From Zavarzinella sp. (lineage in GTDB: Bacteria; Planctomycetota; Planctomycetia; Gemmatales; Gemmataceae), in NCBI GenBank assembly GCA_041399155.1, contig JAWKTI010000001.1, positions 1,612,001-1,676,000 on the forward strand: 64,000 nt of DNA, written 5' to 3'. The notes below the pieces were generated by a model that was not told where the DNA came from, ran no database searches, and saw nothing but the letters and a program-made list of their open reading frames with translations. Each line of letters starts with the position of its first letter. Position 1 is the stretch's first letter. Below are positions 36,199 through 45,150 of the stretch, piece after piece. The position numbers and the translations under genes were made by a program.

Positions 36199-37315
36199 AC
36201 CATTCCCCGTGTCCTTTGATTTTACGCCTCTGAACCGCGTAATCTTTGCGCCTGGTGTACTTAGCCAGATTGGTTCGCTTGCTGCAGAATTGGGTGGCCG
36301 CACTATTTTTCTGGTTACTGATCGAGGATTAGCTACCGTTGGTCACCCACAGCGAGCTACCAGTATTCTGGAAAGTGCCGGACTGAAAGTTGTTGTGTGG
36401 GATGATGTGAAAGAAAATCCCACCAGTCAGCAAGTCGCTGATGGTGCGGCAATTGCCAAAGCAGCAGACATCAATTTGATTGTATCCCTGGGTGGTGGCA
36501 GTGCCATGGATGCTGCCAAAGGGGTGAACTTCATTTTGACCAACGGCGGCACAATGGCTGACTATAAAGGGATGGGGAGGGCAAAATCACCAATGCTCCC
36601 TTCAATTGGTATCCCCACAACCACGGGAACCGGAAGTGAAGCACAGTCATATGCCCTGATTACCGATACCTCATCCCGCATGAAAATGGCTTGTGGGGAC
36701 AAAAAGGCTGCCTTTCGCATTGCAATCCTTGATCCGGAATTGACCGTTTCACAGCCAGCTTACATCAGTGCGGTCACTGGCATCGACGCGATTGCACACG
36801 CGATTGAGTCGATCGTTTGCAAGAAAAGCACACCTGTATCCAAGGTGTTTTCTCAATCTGCATGGGATTACCTCTCAAGCAGCTTCGATCGCACAATCAG
36901 CCACCCGCTCGATATTGCAGCACGTGCCGGAATGCAAATCGGCTCACATTTTGCTGGTGTCGCAATTGAAAATGCGATGCTGGGTGTTTGTCACTCATGT
37001 GCAAATCCCCTGACAGCCCATTATGGTATCACCCATGGGAGTGCCATCGGTACTCTTTTGCCGCACGTGATTCGCTTTAATTCCGTTGTATGCGAACAAG
37101 ATTATGCCTTGATGGGGGGATCCGATTTTCTGGCAAGCTATATAACAAACTTGCTATGTAAAACTGGACTTCCCACCCAGTTAAGAGAATATGGCGTTGC
37201 AGAATCAATTTTGCCCTTATTAGCCTCGGAGGCTGGCCAGCAATGGACAGCCCAGTTTAACCCACGAACGGTTACTGAAGAAGATTTGTTGGATATTTAT
37301 CGATCTGCCTGGTAA
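36191..37315 (+). CDS. Iron-containing alcohol dehydrogenase
   Basis: 374 residues from the ATG at 36191, overlapping the previous stop by 8 bases. Family III alcohol dehydrogenase: IVSLGGGSAMDAAKG (dinucleotide loop), SIGIPTTTGTGSEA, GIDAIAHAIESIV with Asp/His metal ligands, and GVCHSCANPLTAHYGITHG with the remaining His ligands. Reversible alcohol-aldehyde oxidoreduction with NAD(P). Normal length. Coupled to the aldehyde dehydrogenase. Confidence 0.93.
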   Translation: MPEPFPVSFDFTPLNRVIFAPGVLSQIGSLAAELGGRTIFLVTDRGLATVGHPQRATSILESAGLKVVVWDDVKENPTSQQVADGAAIAKAADINLIVSLGGGSAMDAAKGVNFILTNGGTMADYKGMGRAKSPMLPSIGIPTTTGTGSEAQSYALITDTSSRMKMACGDKKAAFRIAILDPELTVSQPAYISAVTGIDAIAHAIESIVCKKSTPVSKVFSQSAWDYLSSSFDRTISHPLDIAARAGMQIGSHFAGVAIENAMLGVCHSCANPLTAHYGITHGSAIGTLLPHVIRFNSVVCEQDYALMGGSDFLASYITNLLCKTGLPTQLREYGVAESILPLLASEAGQQWTAQFNPRTVTEEDLLDIYRSAW

Positions 37316-37389
37316 TATTGAAATATAACAGTATAGTAATATTGCCTGGCGTTTATATCGCTGCTTTGCGGTATTTAGGAATTTTGAAG

Positions 37390-37896
37390 ATGAGTGACGA
37401 TTGGGATGATTTTGCCAGTGATCTGGACTTAACACCAGATGCAGCCAAAGAAAACCTCGATATGCCGGAAGATACGGAAGATGACAGTGAAGAGTTAGAT
37501 GAGCCTGGATCTGATCTGGAAACGGATCAGGACATGGCACCAACCAGCACTCCAGAATCCAGCGATCAACCGAAAAAGAAGCGAAAGCGGAAGCGGAAAA
37601 AGAAAAAATCGACAACAGTACCCCTGATTGAAGAATCGGTCAAACCCAAGGATATCCTTGCAGAAACCAGTAAATTAAACCCCGTACCAACTCCTGAGAC
37701 TGCGACGACACCAGAAGTGAGCACAATTGTGGAGTTGGATTCTGCTCCGGAACTTATGGACGACGATGAGATGACCACAGAAGGTGGCTATCAATCGGCT
37801 ATTGATGAAGATTTTGAAGCTGAAAGCAACTATCCTGTCGAAAAACGGAAAGTGATGAGTTGGACCGAGTTGATCTCCACGCTGTACAAACCATAA
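37390..37896 (+). CDS. Acidic, low-complexity protein with a lysine/arginine block
   Basis: 168 residues from the ATG at 37390. Residues 1-60 are strongly acidic (DDWDDFASDLDL, EDDSEELDEPGSD). A basic block (KKKRKRKRKKKK) lies near 64-75, then a Thr/Pro-rich stretch, a second acidic part and a short non-random C-terminus (VMSWTELISTLYKP). Most of it should be disordered; the ordered tail may be a docking motif. No signal peptide, no family I can name. It follows the alcohol dehydrogenase by 74 bases. Confidence 0.65.
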   Translation: MSDDWDDFASDLDLTPDAAKENLDMPEDTEDDSEELDEPGSDLETDQDMAPTSTPESSDQPKKKRKRKRKKKKSTTVPLIEESVKPKDILAETSKLNPVPTPETATTPEVSTIVELDSAPELMDDDEMTTEGGYQSAIDEDFEAESNYPVEKRKVMSWTELISTLYKP

Positions 37897-37975
37897 TCTA
37901 TTTTTGCATCACATCGAAAATATGTGCTAAATTGAATTCGTCGTGCATAATTCTCACAGGTAGTTACTGGCCACA

Positions 37976-40311
37976 ATGATATCCCCCGGGGAACTGTTTT
38001 CGTTTATGGTAGCGAAATCCTTCCTACCACCTGCAAAACTGAAAGCAATTCAGCAGGAAGTGGATAACTACGAATCTTCTGTTCAGTTCACAGGCGAACT
38101 GGTTCGCCGAAAACTGCTAACTCCTTATCAGCAATCGCAGTTTCTTTCCGAACAACACGAAAAATTGCTGATCGGTCCCTACGTTATTCTCGCACCTCTT
38201 GGTGAAGGCGGGATGGGAATTGTATATCAGGCGATTCAGCCTCGCCTTGATCGGATGGTTGCCCTCAAGGTCATCCGACCAGTGGTACTGGCAGCAAAAC
38301 CTGATATATTGAACCGCTTTCACCGCGAGGCCAAAGCGATTGCCAATTGCACCATCCGAACATCGTAGTGCTGTACGAATCAGGCGAATTCGAAGGTACC
38401 CATTTTCTGGCGATGGAATTTGCCGATGGGGTAACACTGGAAAAAATGGTCCGCACCCATGGACAATTGAATACAAAACAAGCATGTGATTACATTCGAC
38501 AGTGCGCTGAAGGTCTGCAGCACGCCTATGAAATGGGTGTTGTCCACCGCGATATCAAGCCTTCAAACATCCTCATCAGTCAAAAAGGTGGGATGCTCAT
38601 TGCTGATTCTGGTAGTGTCCCGACAGCCTCTCGACCACAACTTGTCACCGTGAGGGATCGTGACCGCCTGCAACAATCTTCCGTGCAACTCTCCAATACC
38701 TGGGGGACTGCAAAAATTCTGGATATGGGCCTGGCACGAATCACAGATGGTACAGAAAATGATGGGAACGGTACGGATGATAACACCCCGCTGACCCGTG
38801 CTGGTGCTTTGCTGGGAACACCAGACTTCATTGCCCCCGAACAGGCCAGAGATGCCCGAAAAGCAGACATTCGTTCGGATATTTACAGCTTAGGTTGTAC
38901 TTTTTATTACCTGCTGACTGGCAAGCCGCCATTCGCAGGTGGGACTGATGTACAGAAATTAATCCGCCACCAGAGTGAAAAACCGTATCCAATCGAACAA
39001 TTACGTCCTGGTGTCCCACCAGAAGTGTTGCGTATCGTTGAACGAATGCTTGAGAAAAGACCCGATGAACGCTATCAGTATCCCCGGCAATTGGTTGATG
39101 CCCTGAATTTGGTTTTACAACCTTCTAATCAAGGCCAAACTTCTCATCCGTTGAGTAATACGCCACCCGTTGCTGATACGCCGGTGCCAGTCACTGCAAG
39201 CCCTGCGCCAACATCACCTGAAATGAAAACAGTGGTGATGGATGATCAACAATCAGATTCTCCTGCTACCAGCCTGGGCACAGTTGATCTGAAGCCGCAG
39301 CCTTTGCCTGCGGATATCAGAGAAATGAAACGGGAGGCTTCCCCACCCAATCCCTCTCGACACCTGTTTACAATTAATGGTGTGCACGAAAGTGCTGTCA
39401 GTTCAATTGCGCTCTCTCCCAACGGGATGTTTCTGGCTACTTGTGGTTTGGATGGGAAAGCCAATCTCTACGACATTACCACAGATGAACCAAAAAGGAT
39501 CGCTGTTTTCCCCAGCCCGAGTGCAGAACTACTTTCGATTGCATTTTCACCGAATAGTGACTACCTGGTTACGGGTGGGATTCTGAACGGAACCGTACGT
39601 GTCTGGCGCTGGGATTTTCGGCAAAGTAAAGTAGCAGAGTGGGGAGCATATTCTGGCGATCATGCAACTTTGACCTCACTGACATTTTCTCCGGATGGAA
39701 CGAAATTACTCGCTTCGATCGGGTCCTACCTTGTCCACTGGAAAATCCGTGGGACAGAAGCATCGGCAGGCACGATCCTCCGTGGTCACAGCCGTTCCAT
39801 TCGACATACCGCATTTACAGAGGATGGCAGCCGTTTCGCTTCGGTGGGCGAAAGTCGCAAAATTATCATCTGGCAGCAGTCATGGCTTCGTTTGACACAA
39901 AAGATTGTCTTTGAAGGTCATTCAGATATTATGACCCACTGCTCATTTGCTCCCAACCGGAATATTCTGGCAACTTGTGGCCTGGATCGCAGCATCTGCC
40001 TCTGGGATTTGGATAACCCGAAAAAGGAAACAACCTTCCATCTGTCACACCACCAGGACAATGTTCGCCTGGTCAAATACCTGGGTAACGAAGGGATTCT
40101 GGTTTCAATCGGCGAAGCTGGTCATGGAAATATCTGGGATGCCAACACCAACTTGCTGATCAGCTCTTTCCAACTGAATCCGCAACTGACGGTAGCGATC
40201 ACCATGCGTGAAGATGGCACTGCAATTGCCACTGGAACAAATGATGGCAAGGTTGCTGTTTATCAGTTGACTGTGCCAGCAACACAATCGAATTTAACGC
40301 AGTTTGCCTGA
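37976..40311 (+). pseudogene. Serine/threonine kinase with WD40 repeats, interrupted by a one-base frameshift
   Basis: From the ATG at 37976 the frame gives a kinase N-lobe (LLIGPYVILAPLGEGGMGIVY, MVALKVI, NRFHREAKAIAN) and then stops at 38368. The next frame resumes exactly at LHHPNIVVLYESGEFEG (from 38347) and runs to 40311. Restoring one base at about 38345-38347 (AAT TTG instead of AATTG) rebuilds a normal kinase of about 777 aa: HRDIKPSNIL, an inserted segment of about 40 residues, ILDMGLARI (DMG for DFG), GTPDFIAPEQARD, then a Pro/Thr linker and about six WD40 blades. Either a true frameshift mutation or an assembly/sequencing indel. No membrane segment seen. Confidence 0.9.
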
Positions 40312-40352
40312 TTTAGCTGTACAGGACCTTTGATCATTGCAAGTCATAACGC

Positions 40353-40402
40353 AAAAAACCGGTACTATGCCTTCTGAATCCTTCAGAGCGGCATAGTCCG
40401 GT
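40353..40402 (-). terminator. Strong Rho-independent terminator of the HTH-receiver gene
   Basis: A long stem in the gap between convergent genes: ACCGG (40358-40362) pairs with CCGGT (40398-40402), ACTATGCC (40364-40371) with GGCATAGT (40390-40397), and an inner TCTGAA/TTCAGA closes the loop. Read on the minus strand it is followed directly by six T residues (40353-40358 complement), so it ends the gene at 40433-41011. The plus-strand side lacks a T run. Confidence 0.82.
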
Positions 40403-40432
40403 CAATATTGTGCAGAGTGCGCCTGCAATCAC

Positions 40433-41011
40433 TTATCGTTCGTCTCGGCGTGCATCAGCGAGAGTATTAATTCTCTCACCTAACATGGCAACATCAAATG
40501 GTTTCTTGAAAACTTCCGTAAACCCGTATTCCTGCAACTTTTCCGGATTTGGTTCGTCCTCACTCGCCATGCCAATGATGACAGTGGTTTCATAGTTGGG
40601 ATTTTTGCGCAGATTCGTTGTAATCTGAATCGCTTCGCTTCTTCCCAATGCCAGATCAATGATAATCGAATCTGGATGGAAACTTTCGGCGAGAATACCC
40701 GCTTCAAAACCACTTTGGGCGAATTCGTATTTGTAATCTTCGTCTTCTGGAAGGATTTCCTTCAGACGCTCGATGAAGAGTCGGTCGGCACCGATTACGA
40801 GTAGCTTGTGCCACTCTTCATCTTCTAACTCTCCCAATGGCATTCCGTGATCCTTCAAAAACCGGATCAGTTGCTCACGTGGGATGCGTCGATCCTGGCT
40901 ACCAGGGATCCGATACCCCCGCAGTCTTCCAGAATCAAACCATTTGGACACCGTTCTTGGTGCGACTTTACAAATCTTCGCTACCTGTCCGGTCGTAAAA
41001 ACTTTTTTCAT
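40433..41011 (-). CDS. HTH-receiver regulator (excisionase/MerR-type HTH followed by degenerate REC)
   Basis: 192 residues from the ATG at 41011; the frame is open further upstream but the HTH starts at this Met. Residues 1-52 form an excisionase/MerR-type helix-turn-helix (VFTTGQVAKICKVAPRTVSKW, then RGYRIPGSQDRRIP); residues 68-188 a receiver-like domain with putative phospho-Asp119 (IIIDLAL) and Lys169/170 (FKKPFD). The acidic pocket has only Asp76 (VIGAD) and the switch Thr/Ser is Met148, so phosphorylation may be lost. Domain order is the reverse of most response regulators. No adjacent kinase; the nearest is the frameshifted STK. Confidence 0.85.
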   Translation of the reverse strand: MKKVFTTGQVAKICKVAPRTVSKWFDSGRLRGYRIPGSQDRRIPREQLIRFLKDHGMPLGELEDEEWHKLLVIGADRLFIERLKEILPEDEDYKYEFAQSGFEAGILAESFHPDSIIIDLALGRSEAIQITTNLRKNPNYETTVIIGMASEDEPNPEKLQEYGFTEVFKKPFDVAMLGERINTLADARRDER

Positions 41012-41166
41012 TTGGCAGGCACTCCAGACCAATTGTTGCGTTCGCACATTCTCAACACCTCTCCGCCGAAAGAGCTGTTTTTGCATCCAGCACAACCCAG
41101 AAACCATGAAACTGGGATTACTGTCTGCAAAACCGATCACATACGAACTACCAGAACCGGTGCGAG

Positions 41167-41181
41167 GTTGACACAGTCAAC
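41167..41181. promoter_or_regulatory. Palindrome GTTGAC-N3-GTCAAC upstream of the HTH-receiver gene
   Basis: A perfect 6-bp dyad with a three-base spacer, about 155 bases upstream of the HTH-receiver start. The half-site TTGACAC recurs as a direct repeat at 41210-41216. A regulatory-protein site is plausible; distance from the gene and absence of a clear promoter keep confidence low. Confidence 0.3.
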
Positions 41182-41284
41182 TCTCATAGGGGGGACACCA
41201 GAACTGGGATTGACACGTTTAGGACCTTTGCTGAATAAATCGTCTTTTCACCGAAATTGAATGAGAAAACTTCTTCATTCTCTT

Positions 41285-41542
41285 TCAATAATCTGCGAGT
41301 TTTTCAGTCATCCCAAACTTACTATTTCCCATACCCTCTTTAATGAGTGTCATCCATAACACCCAAGGGAATGACGTTAACACTATCTTTATCACCGTTG
41401 GGGTAACCTTTTCTGAAGGCAGACATTGCGAAATTGCGCTAATTGTCGCTATCCCATGTTCTGGTTGGTGCGAAGAGGTAAAATAAAGTGGTTGTGCGGG
41501 CTCAAAATGAAGAGTTTCTGATTCAGTGGTCGACAACTCCAA
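41285..41542 (-). CDS. Possible small protein, doubtful
   Basis: An 85-codon frame starting with TTG and overlapping the acetyltransferase stop by 20 bases. It encodes a hydrophobic stretch (VIKIVLTSFPWVLWMTLIK) but no recognised family, no ATG and no clear ribosome site. If it is not real, 41012-41522 is about 510 bases of non-coding sequence holding only the palindrome at 41167 and an AT-rich inverted repeat near 41256-41289. Confidence 0.22.
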   Translation of the reverse strand: MELSTTESETLHFEPAQPLYFTSSHQPEHGIATISAISQCLPSEKVTPTVIKIVLTSFPWVLWMTLIKEGMGNSKFGMTEKLADY

Positions 41543-42011
41543 CCAATTTTTTCCAAAAAATCACCTTTCCATCCCCTTCGGCATAATAATCTGGGACGTG
41601 GGCAACCTCCTGATAACCGAGATTTTGATAAAAATCCCTTGTGGGTGCATAGTGCGGCAGAGAACTGGTGTCCATCATCATCAAACGGCCTTCAAACTCA
41701 AGAATCATTTCCTCGGCAAAACTCATTAATTTTTTCCCATACCCCTGCCCTTGAACGTTTTTATCCACAACGATCCACCACACTTCCCAAGAGCCTTCCG
41801 TCATTGCAATGGGTGCAAAGTAAATAAAACCGAGTACACCTTCGCCATTTTCATCAAACAAAGTATAACAACAATGACCGTATTCCACAGCATTTTCGTA
41901 GTCGAGCAGCACCTCTTCGAGGGTGTCCACTTCCAAATCCTTGAACATCCCAGTATTTCTGGTTAATTGCAATATTGCAATATGATCATTTGCGGTAGTT
42001 TCCTGGATCAT
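41523..42011 (-). CDS. GNAT family N-acetyltransferase
   Basis: 162 residues. The acetyl-CoA pyrophosphate-binding motif A is clear (VVDKNVQGQGYGKKLMSFAE), with preceding strands ENGEGVLGFIYFAP and WEVWWIVV and a C-terminal TRDFYQNLGYQEVA. Transfers an acetyl group from acetyl-CoA to an amine; substrate unknown. An AGGTGG site precedes the ATG at 42011. Divergent from the permease gene. Confidence 0.9.
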   Translation of the reverse strand: MIQETTANDHIAILQLTRNTGMFKDLEVDTLEEVLLDYENAVEYGHCCYTLFDENGEGVLGFIYFAPIAMTEGSWEVWWIVVDKNVQGQGYGKKLMSFAEEMILEFEGRLMMMDTSSLPHYAPTRDFYQNLGYQEVAHVPDYYAEGDGKVIFWKKLVGVVDH

Positions 42012-42123
42012 TTCCCACCTTTCTTTTGCTGGTGCTAACTGAAAAATTTCGATTTTACATAAAAAACGGAATATACTGGAAAATTAAGTTATACTCGTTT
42101 GAAAGAACACAACAAAAACCATT

Positions 42124-43632
42124 GTGGCTGGAAAATCAACCAAACTGAGTCTCTGGGATGCTATTTGCCTGATTATCGGCATCATTATCGGTGCATCGAT
42201 TTATCAGGCACCACCTGAGATCTTTCGCAGTGCCGGATCCCCCATGGCTGGAATGACCGCCTGGATTCTCGGTGGGATTGTCTCCTTGATTGGTGCGCTT
42301 TGTTACGCAGAACTCGCCACCACCTATCGAACTTCGGGTGGTGATTACACGTATCTCACCAAAGCATATGGCCCCAAAGTGGGCTTCTTCTTTGCCTGGG
42401 CGGAGCTGGCAGTGATACGCACTGGTGGCAGTATCGCATTTATGGCATATGTGTTTGCCCGATATGCCACTGAATTTTACCCACTTGGTCAATATTCCCG
42501 TTTGATTTATGCCATTTCAGGCATTCTGACACTTACTTTGATTAATGCAATTGGTGTGCGACCAGGCCGCCTGGTACAAAACATTCTTACCAGCTCTAAC
42601 ATTATTGGCTTGACGAGTATTAGTCTGATCGGTCTAATCTGGTATTTATTGCCAGACCCTCAACCCAATGCCCACCAGGAATTGGCGGTACAGGCCACGA
42701 TGCTGATCAGTAGTGGGAACCAGCCATTTACCAGTGCCAGTATCGCACAACTGATGCCCGAGCCAATCGTTATTTCTCTGGCATTCACCATGGTAATGGT
42801 TTTTTACGCCTATGGTGGCTGGAATGAAGCAGCATTTATTGCTTCGGAAGTGCACAGACCGAAACGAAACATCAAGAAAGCCCTTCTTTTGGGAACTTTG
42901 CTAGTAACTACCATTTACTTAGCAGTGAATTTGGCATATCTGGGCGCTTTGGGCTACACAGGGGTGTGTAATTCAAAAGCAATTGCCGCAGACATGTTTG
43001 AATTGCCATTTGGGAATACAGGCAGAAAACTGATTAGCGGGCTGGTAATGGTGTCTGCACTTGGTTCGGTCCATGGCTTACTTTTTACAGGAATGCGTCT
43101 TTACGGCACCTTTGGCAAAGATCATCGGTTATTTGCCTGGCTCAGTGGTAAAGGCGATCACCCACACGCACAAGGGGCATTGTTTGCCCAGGCTGGATTC
43201 AGTTTATTACTCATCGCAGTGGTAGAACTCGCAAGTCAGTGGCGTGGGCTCCTTTGTCAATGTGCAGAAATGTGCGGCTACCAGATGACCCCGGGGTTTC
43301 ACCAAAGTGGTGATATTTACCAATTAGTGGCATGTACAGCCCCAGTGTTCTGGCTGTTCTTTTTCTTAACAGGTACATCGTTGTTTGTACTCAGATGGCG
43401 TGATCCAGACGCAAGACGAACCTTTAAGGTCCCAATGTATCCCATTTTACCTGCGTTTTTTGTTCTTTCTTGTGCATTCATGCTTTGGAAAGCCACTGCA
43501 TATGCATTCGAGCAGGAACCTGCTGAAGCGATTGTAGTAATTGGGCTGATGATGCTTGGTATCCCACTGGGCTGGATATCTATGCGGGGTGAAAAGAAGA
43601 AACTGGGTACCTTAGTGCACAATTCAAAATAG
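42124..43632 (+). CDS. APC superfamily amino acid permease
   Basis: 502 residues with about 12 membrane helices. The first helix has the APC unwinding motif IIGIIIGASIYQAPPEIFRSAG, followed by GMTAWILGGIVSLIGALCYAEL and the TYRTSGGDYTYL signature. Imports amino acids or related amines by cation coupling or exchange; substrate not predictable. The start is GTG at 42124; no ATG fits, and no strong ribosome site is seen. Confidence 0.92.
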   Translation: MAGKSTKLSLWDAICLIIGIIIGASIYQAPPEIFRSAGSPMAGMTAWILGGIVSLIGALCYAELATTYRTSGGDYTYLTKAYGPKVGFFFAWAELAVIRTGGSIAFMAYVFARYATEFYPLGQYSRLIYAISGILTLTLINAIGVRPGRLVQNILTSSNIIGLTSISLIGLIWYLLPDPQPNAHQELAVQATMLISSGNQPFTSASIAQLMPEPIVISLAFTMVMVFYAYGGWNEAAFIASEVHRPKRNIKKALLLGTLLVTTIYLAVNLAYLGALGYTGVCNSKAIAADMFELPFGNTGRKLISGLVMVSALGSVHGLLFTGMRLYGTFGKDHRLFAWLSGKGDHPHAQGALFAQAGFSLLLIAVVELASQWRGLLCQCAEMCGYQMTPGFHQSGDIYQLVACTAPVFWLFFFLTGTSLFVLRWRDPDARRTFKVPMYPILPAFFVLSCAFMLWKATAYAFEQEPAEAIVVIGLMMLGIPLGWISMRGEKKKLGTLVHNSK

Positions 43633-43704
43633 CAATATTACAACACTTTCATATTGTAATAACGCCATTTATAATTTCAGTTTCTAGAAGCTTACAGTCA
43701 GAAA

Positions 43705-44775
43705 TTAAGAACGTGCGCGACCACCAGAGAGTGCAATTCGCTTGAGGAATTCACGCACATTTTGAACGCGTGGGCTGACGAATTCAGTAGTGGTGGTTTT
43801 GCTGGTGGCTTCATCTTCGGAGCCAGAAGGCAATGGAGCAACCACTTCCGTAAATCCTGCCACGGCACTGGTTTGTGTCGTTTTGCTGGTATCCGTCGGT
43901 GCGGTTAATTTCGAGGGACAACCGCAGATTGGAGGGGGTGGAGGCAGGCACAATTGTGGTTTGACATAGTGCAGTTCACCGTTCCCACAGAACGAACAAC
44001 CAATCAGAGTACCATTAATATGACCGTTGTTAAAGCTGATCGCTGCCTTTGGTGCCAGAATACTCCCTTGAATGGCGATGCCGCTCATGGTGATGGTTTT
44101 GGCATTGGCCATGTTAAACAATACCTGAGCCTGGCTGGTGCCGTTCAGAAACATGCCGAAGTTAGACATGCTGACATGCTCTCCAACCACGTTGATCAGT
44201 ACTGTTGAGCATTTCGGTACGTTGATGCTCAGGCTGCTGGCAGTTGCCAGAGCAGAGGCGTCAATGGTAAAGACGTTGTGATGACTGTTCCAACCGGTGA
44301 AGCTGATCTCACCCCACGGACTAACAGAGGTGGTTCCCGTTGCAGGAAGAGAAGCCCAGAATTGCGAAGCGTGGTTCAATTGTGATTTCAGTGCGGCAAA
44401 ATCAACGGTTGTTCCGGGTGCTGCTGCACCATCCAGAAAACCTACACTGCTGAGGTTTGCGGTGCCACCATGGCGGATGTCGCCATATTCCAATTGGCCG
44501 CTGTTGAAGTTCAGATTGCCACCCACCACGAGGTCATCGCGGATACCATCTTCAGGTGAGCCGATACCGTAATGCTGCAGTTGTGCGTTCCCACCAATTG
44601 CCAGTCCACCTTCTGAATCACTTCCTGTGGAATGGAAATTGTGGAAGAAAACGCCATTAAACAGTTCAGCCCCACCCAGCGCGCTGGGATTCGAACGGTC
44701 TTCCAAGTGTTCAACAAATAATTTTTTTGTGTTTTTTGTCATTTTGTCACGATTCAAGGCCGTTAAGTTCAACAT
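43705..44775 (-). CDS. Choice-of-anchor A family protein with N-terminal LEDR tag
   Basis: 356 residues. The choice-of-anchor A domain spans about 32-275 (ELFNGVFFHNFHSTGSDSEGG, GLAIGGNAQLQHYGIG, DDLVVGGNLNFNSGQLEYG, IQGSILAPKAAISFNNG). Pro/Cys- and Thr-rich linkers follow (LCLPPPPPICGCPS), ending in a basic tail (GGRARS). The N-terminus has no hydrophobic signal but carries FVEHLEDRSNPSA, the LEDR-type tag seen on many large planctomycete surface proteins. The ATG at 44775 has GGAG eight bases ahead; Met12 is an alternative. Likely surface-located or extracellular. Confidence 0.85.
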   Translation of the reverse strand: MLNLTALNRDKMTKNTKKLFVEHLEDRSNPSALGGAELFNGVFFHNFHSTGSDSEGGLAIGGNAQLQHYGIGSPEDGIRDDLVVGGNLNFNSGQLEYGDIRHGGTANLSSVGFLDGAAAPGTTVDFAALKSQLNHASQFWASLPATGTTSVSPWGEISFTGWNSHHNVFTIDASALATASSLSINVPKCSTVLINVVGEHVSMSNFGMFLNGTSQAQVLFNMANAKTITMSGIAIQGSILAPKAAISFNNGHINGTLIGCSFCGNGELHYVKPQLCLPPPPPICGCPSKLTAPTDTSKTTQTSAVAGFTEVVAPLPSGSEDEATSKTTTTEFVSPRVQNVREFLKRIALSGGRARS

Positions 44776-45150
44776 CTCTGTAGCTCCGGAGAGGATTCGT
44801 GTAAATGTTGGTAAAAGCTTGAAAAAAACCGAGAATCGTTAAAGTTTTTCCAACCGTACCAATCATTTCATCCGAAAGATTCACGTTAACTATAAATCGG
44901 TGCTTGTCAAGCGAAAGAAACAGGGAAATTTTGTTTTCTTGCGAAACAGGTACCAAACTTCAGGTGGGACCAAATTTTTGTTGACAATTTGTGACGATTG
45001 TAGCGATTAAACAAGTGTCCTGCAGGTGGTGAATCCCGACTGATATACCTGCTAATTACTATCCAAATCATCCCGAATTCGGATTTCACACTTGAACTTG
45101 TGATCGGAATCTGCGATGCTTAGCTTCAAGGATGGCTGATGCGGTAATTT
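44776..45150. other. Intergenic region with possible promoter
   Basis: 375 bases between divergent genes. TTGACA at 44981-44986 is a good -35 match on the plus strand, but the -10 at a 17-18 base spacing (CGATTA/GATTAA) is poor. Nothing else recognisable: no small gene and no strong hairpin. Confidence 0.3.

Noticed and set aside
41285..41542. Real small gene after the acetyltransferase
   Set aside because: TTG start, no ribosome site, no homology recognised and 20-base overlap with the preceding stop; kept only as a doubtful feature.
44981..45009. Strong promoter with TTGACA for the ExbB operon
   Set aside because: The -35 is perfect but no acceptable -10 lies at 16-18 bases.
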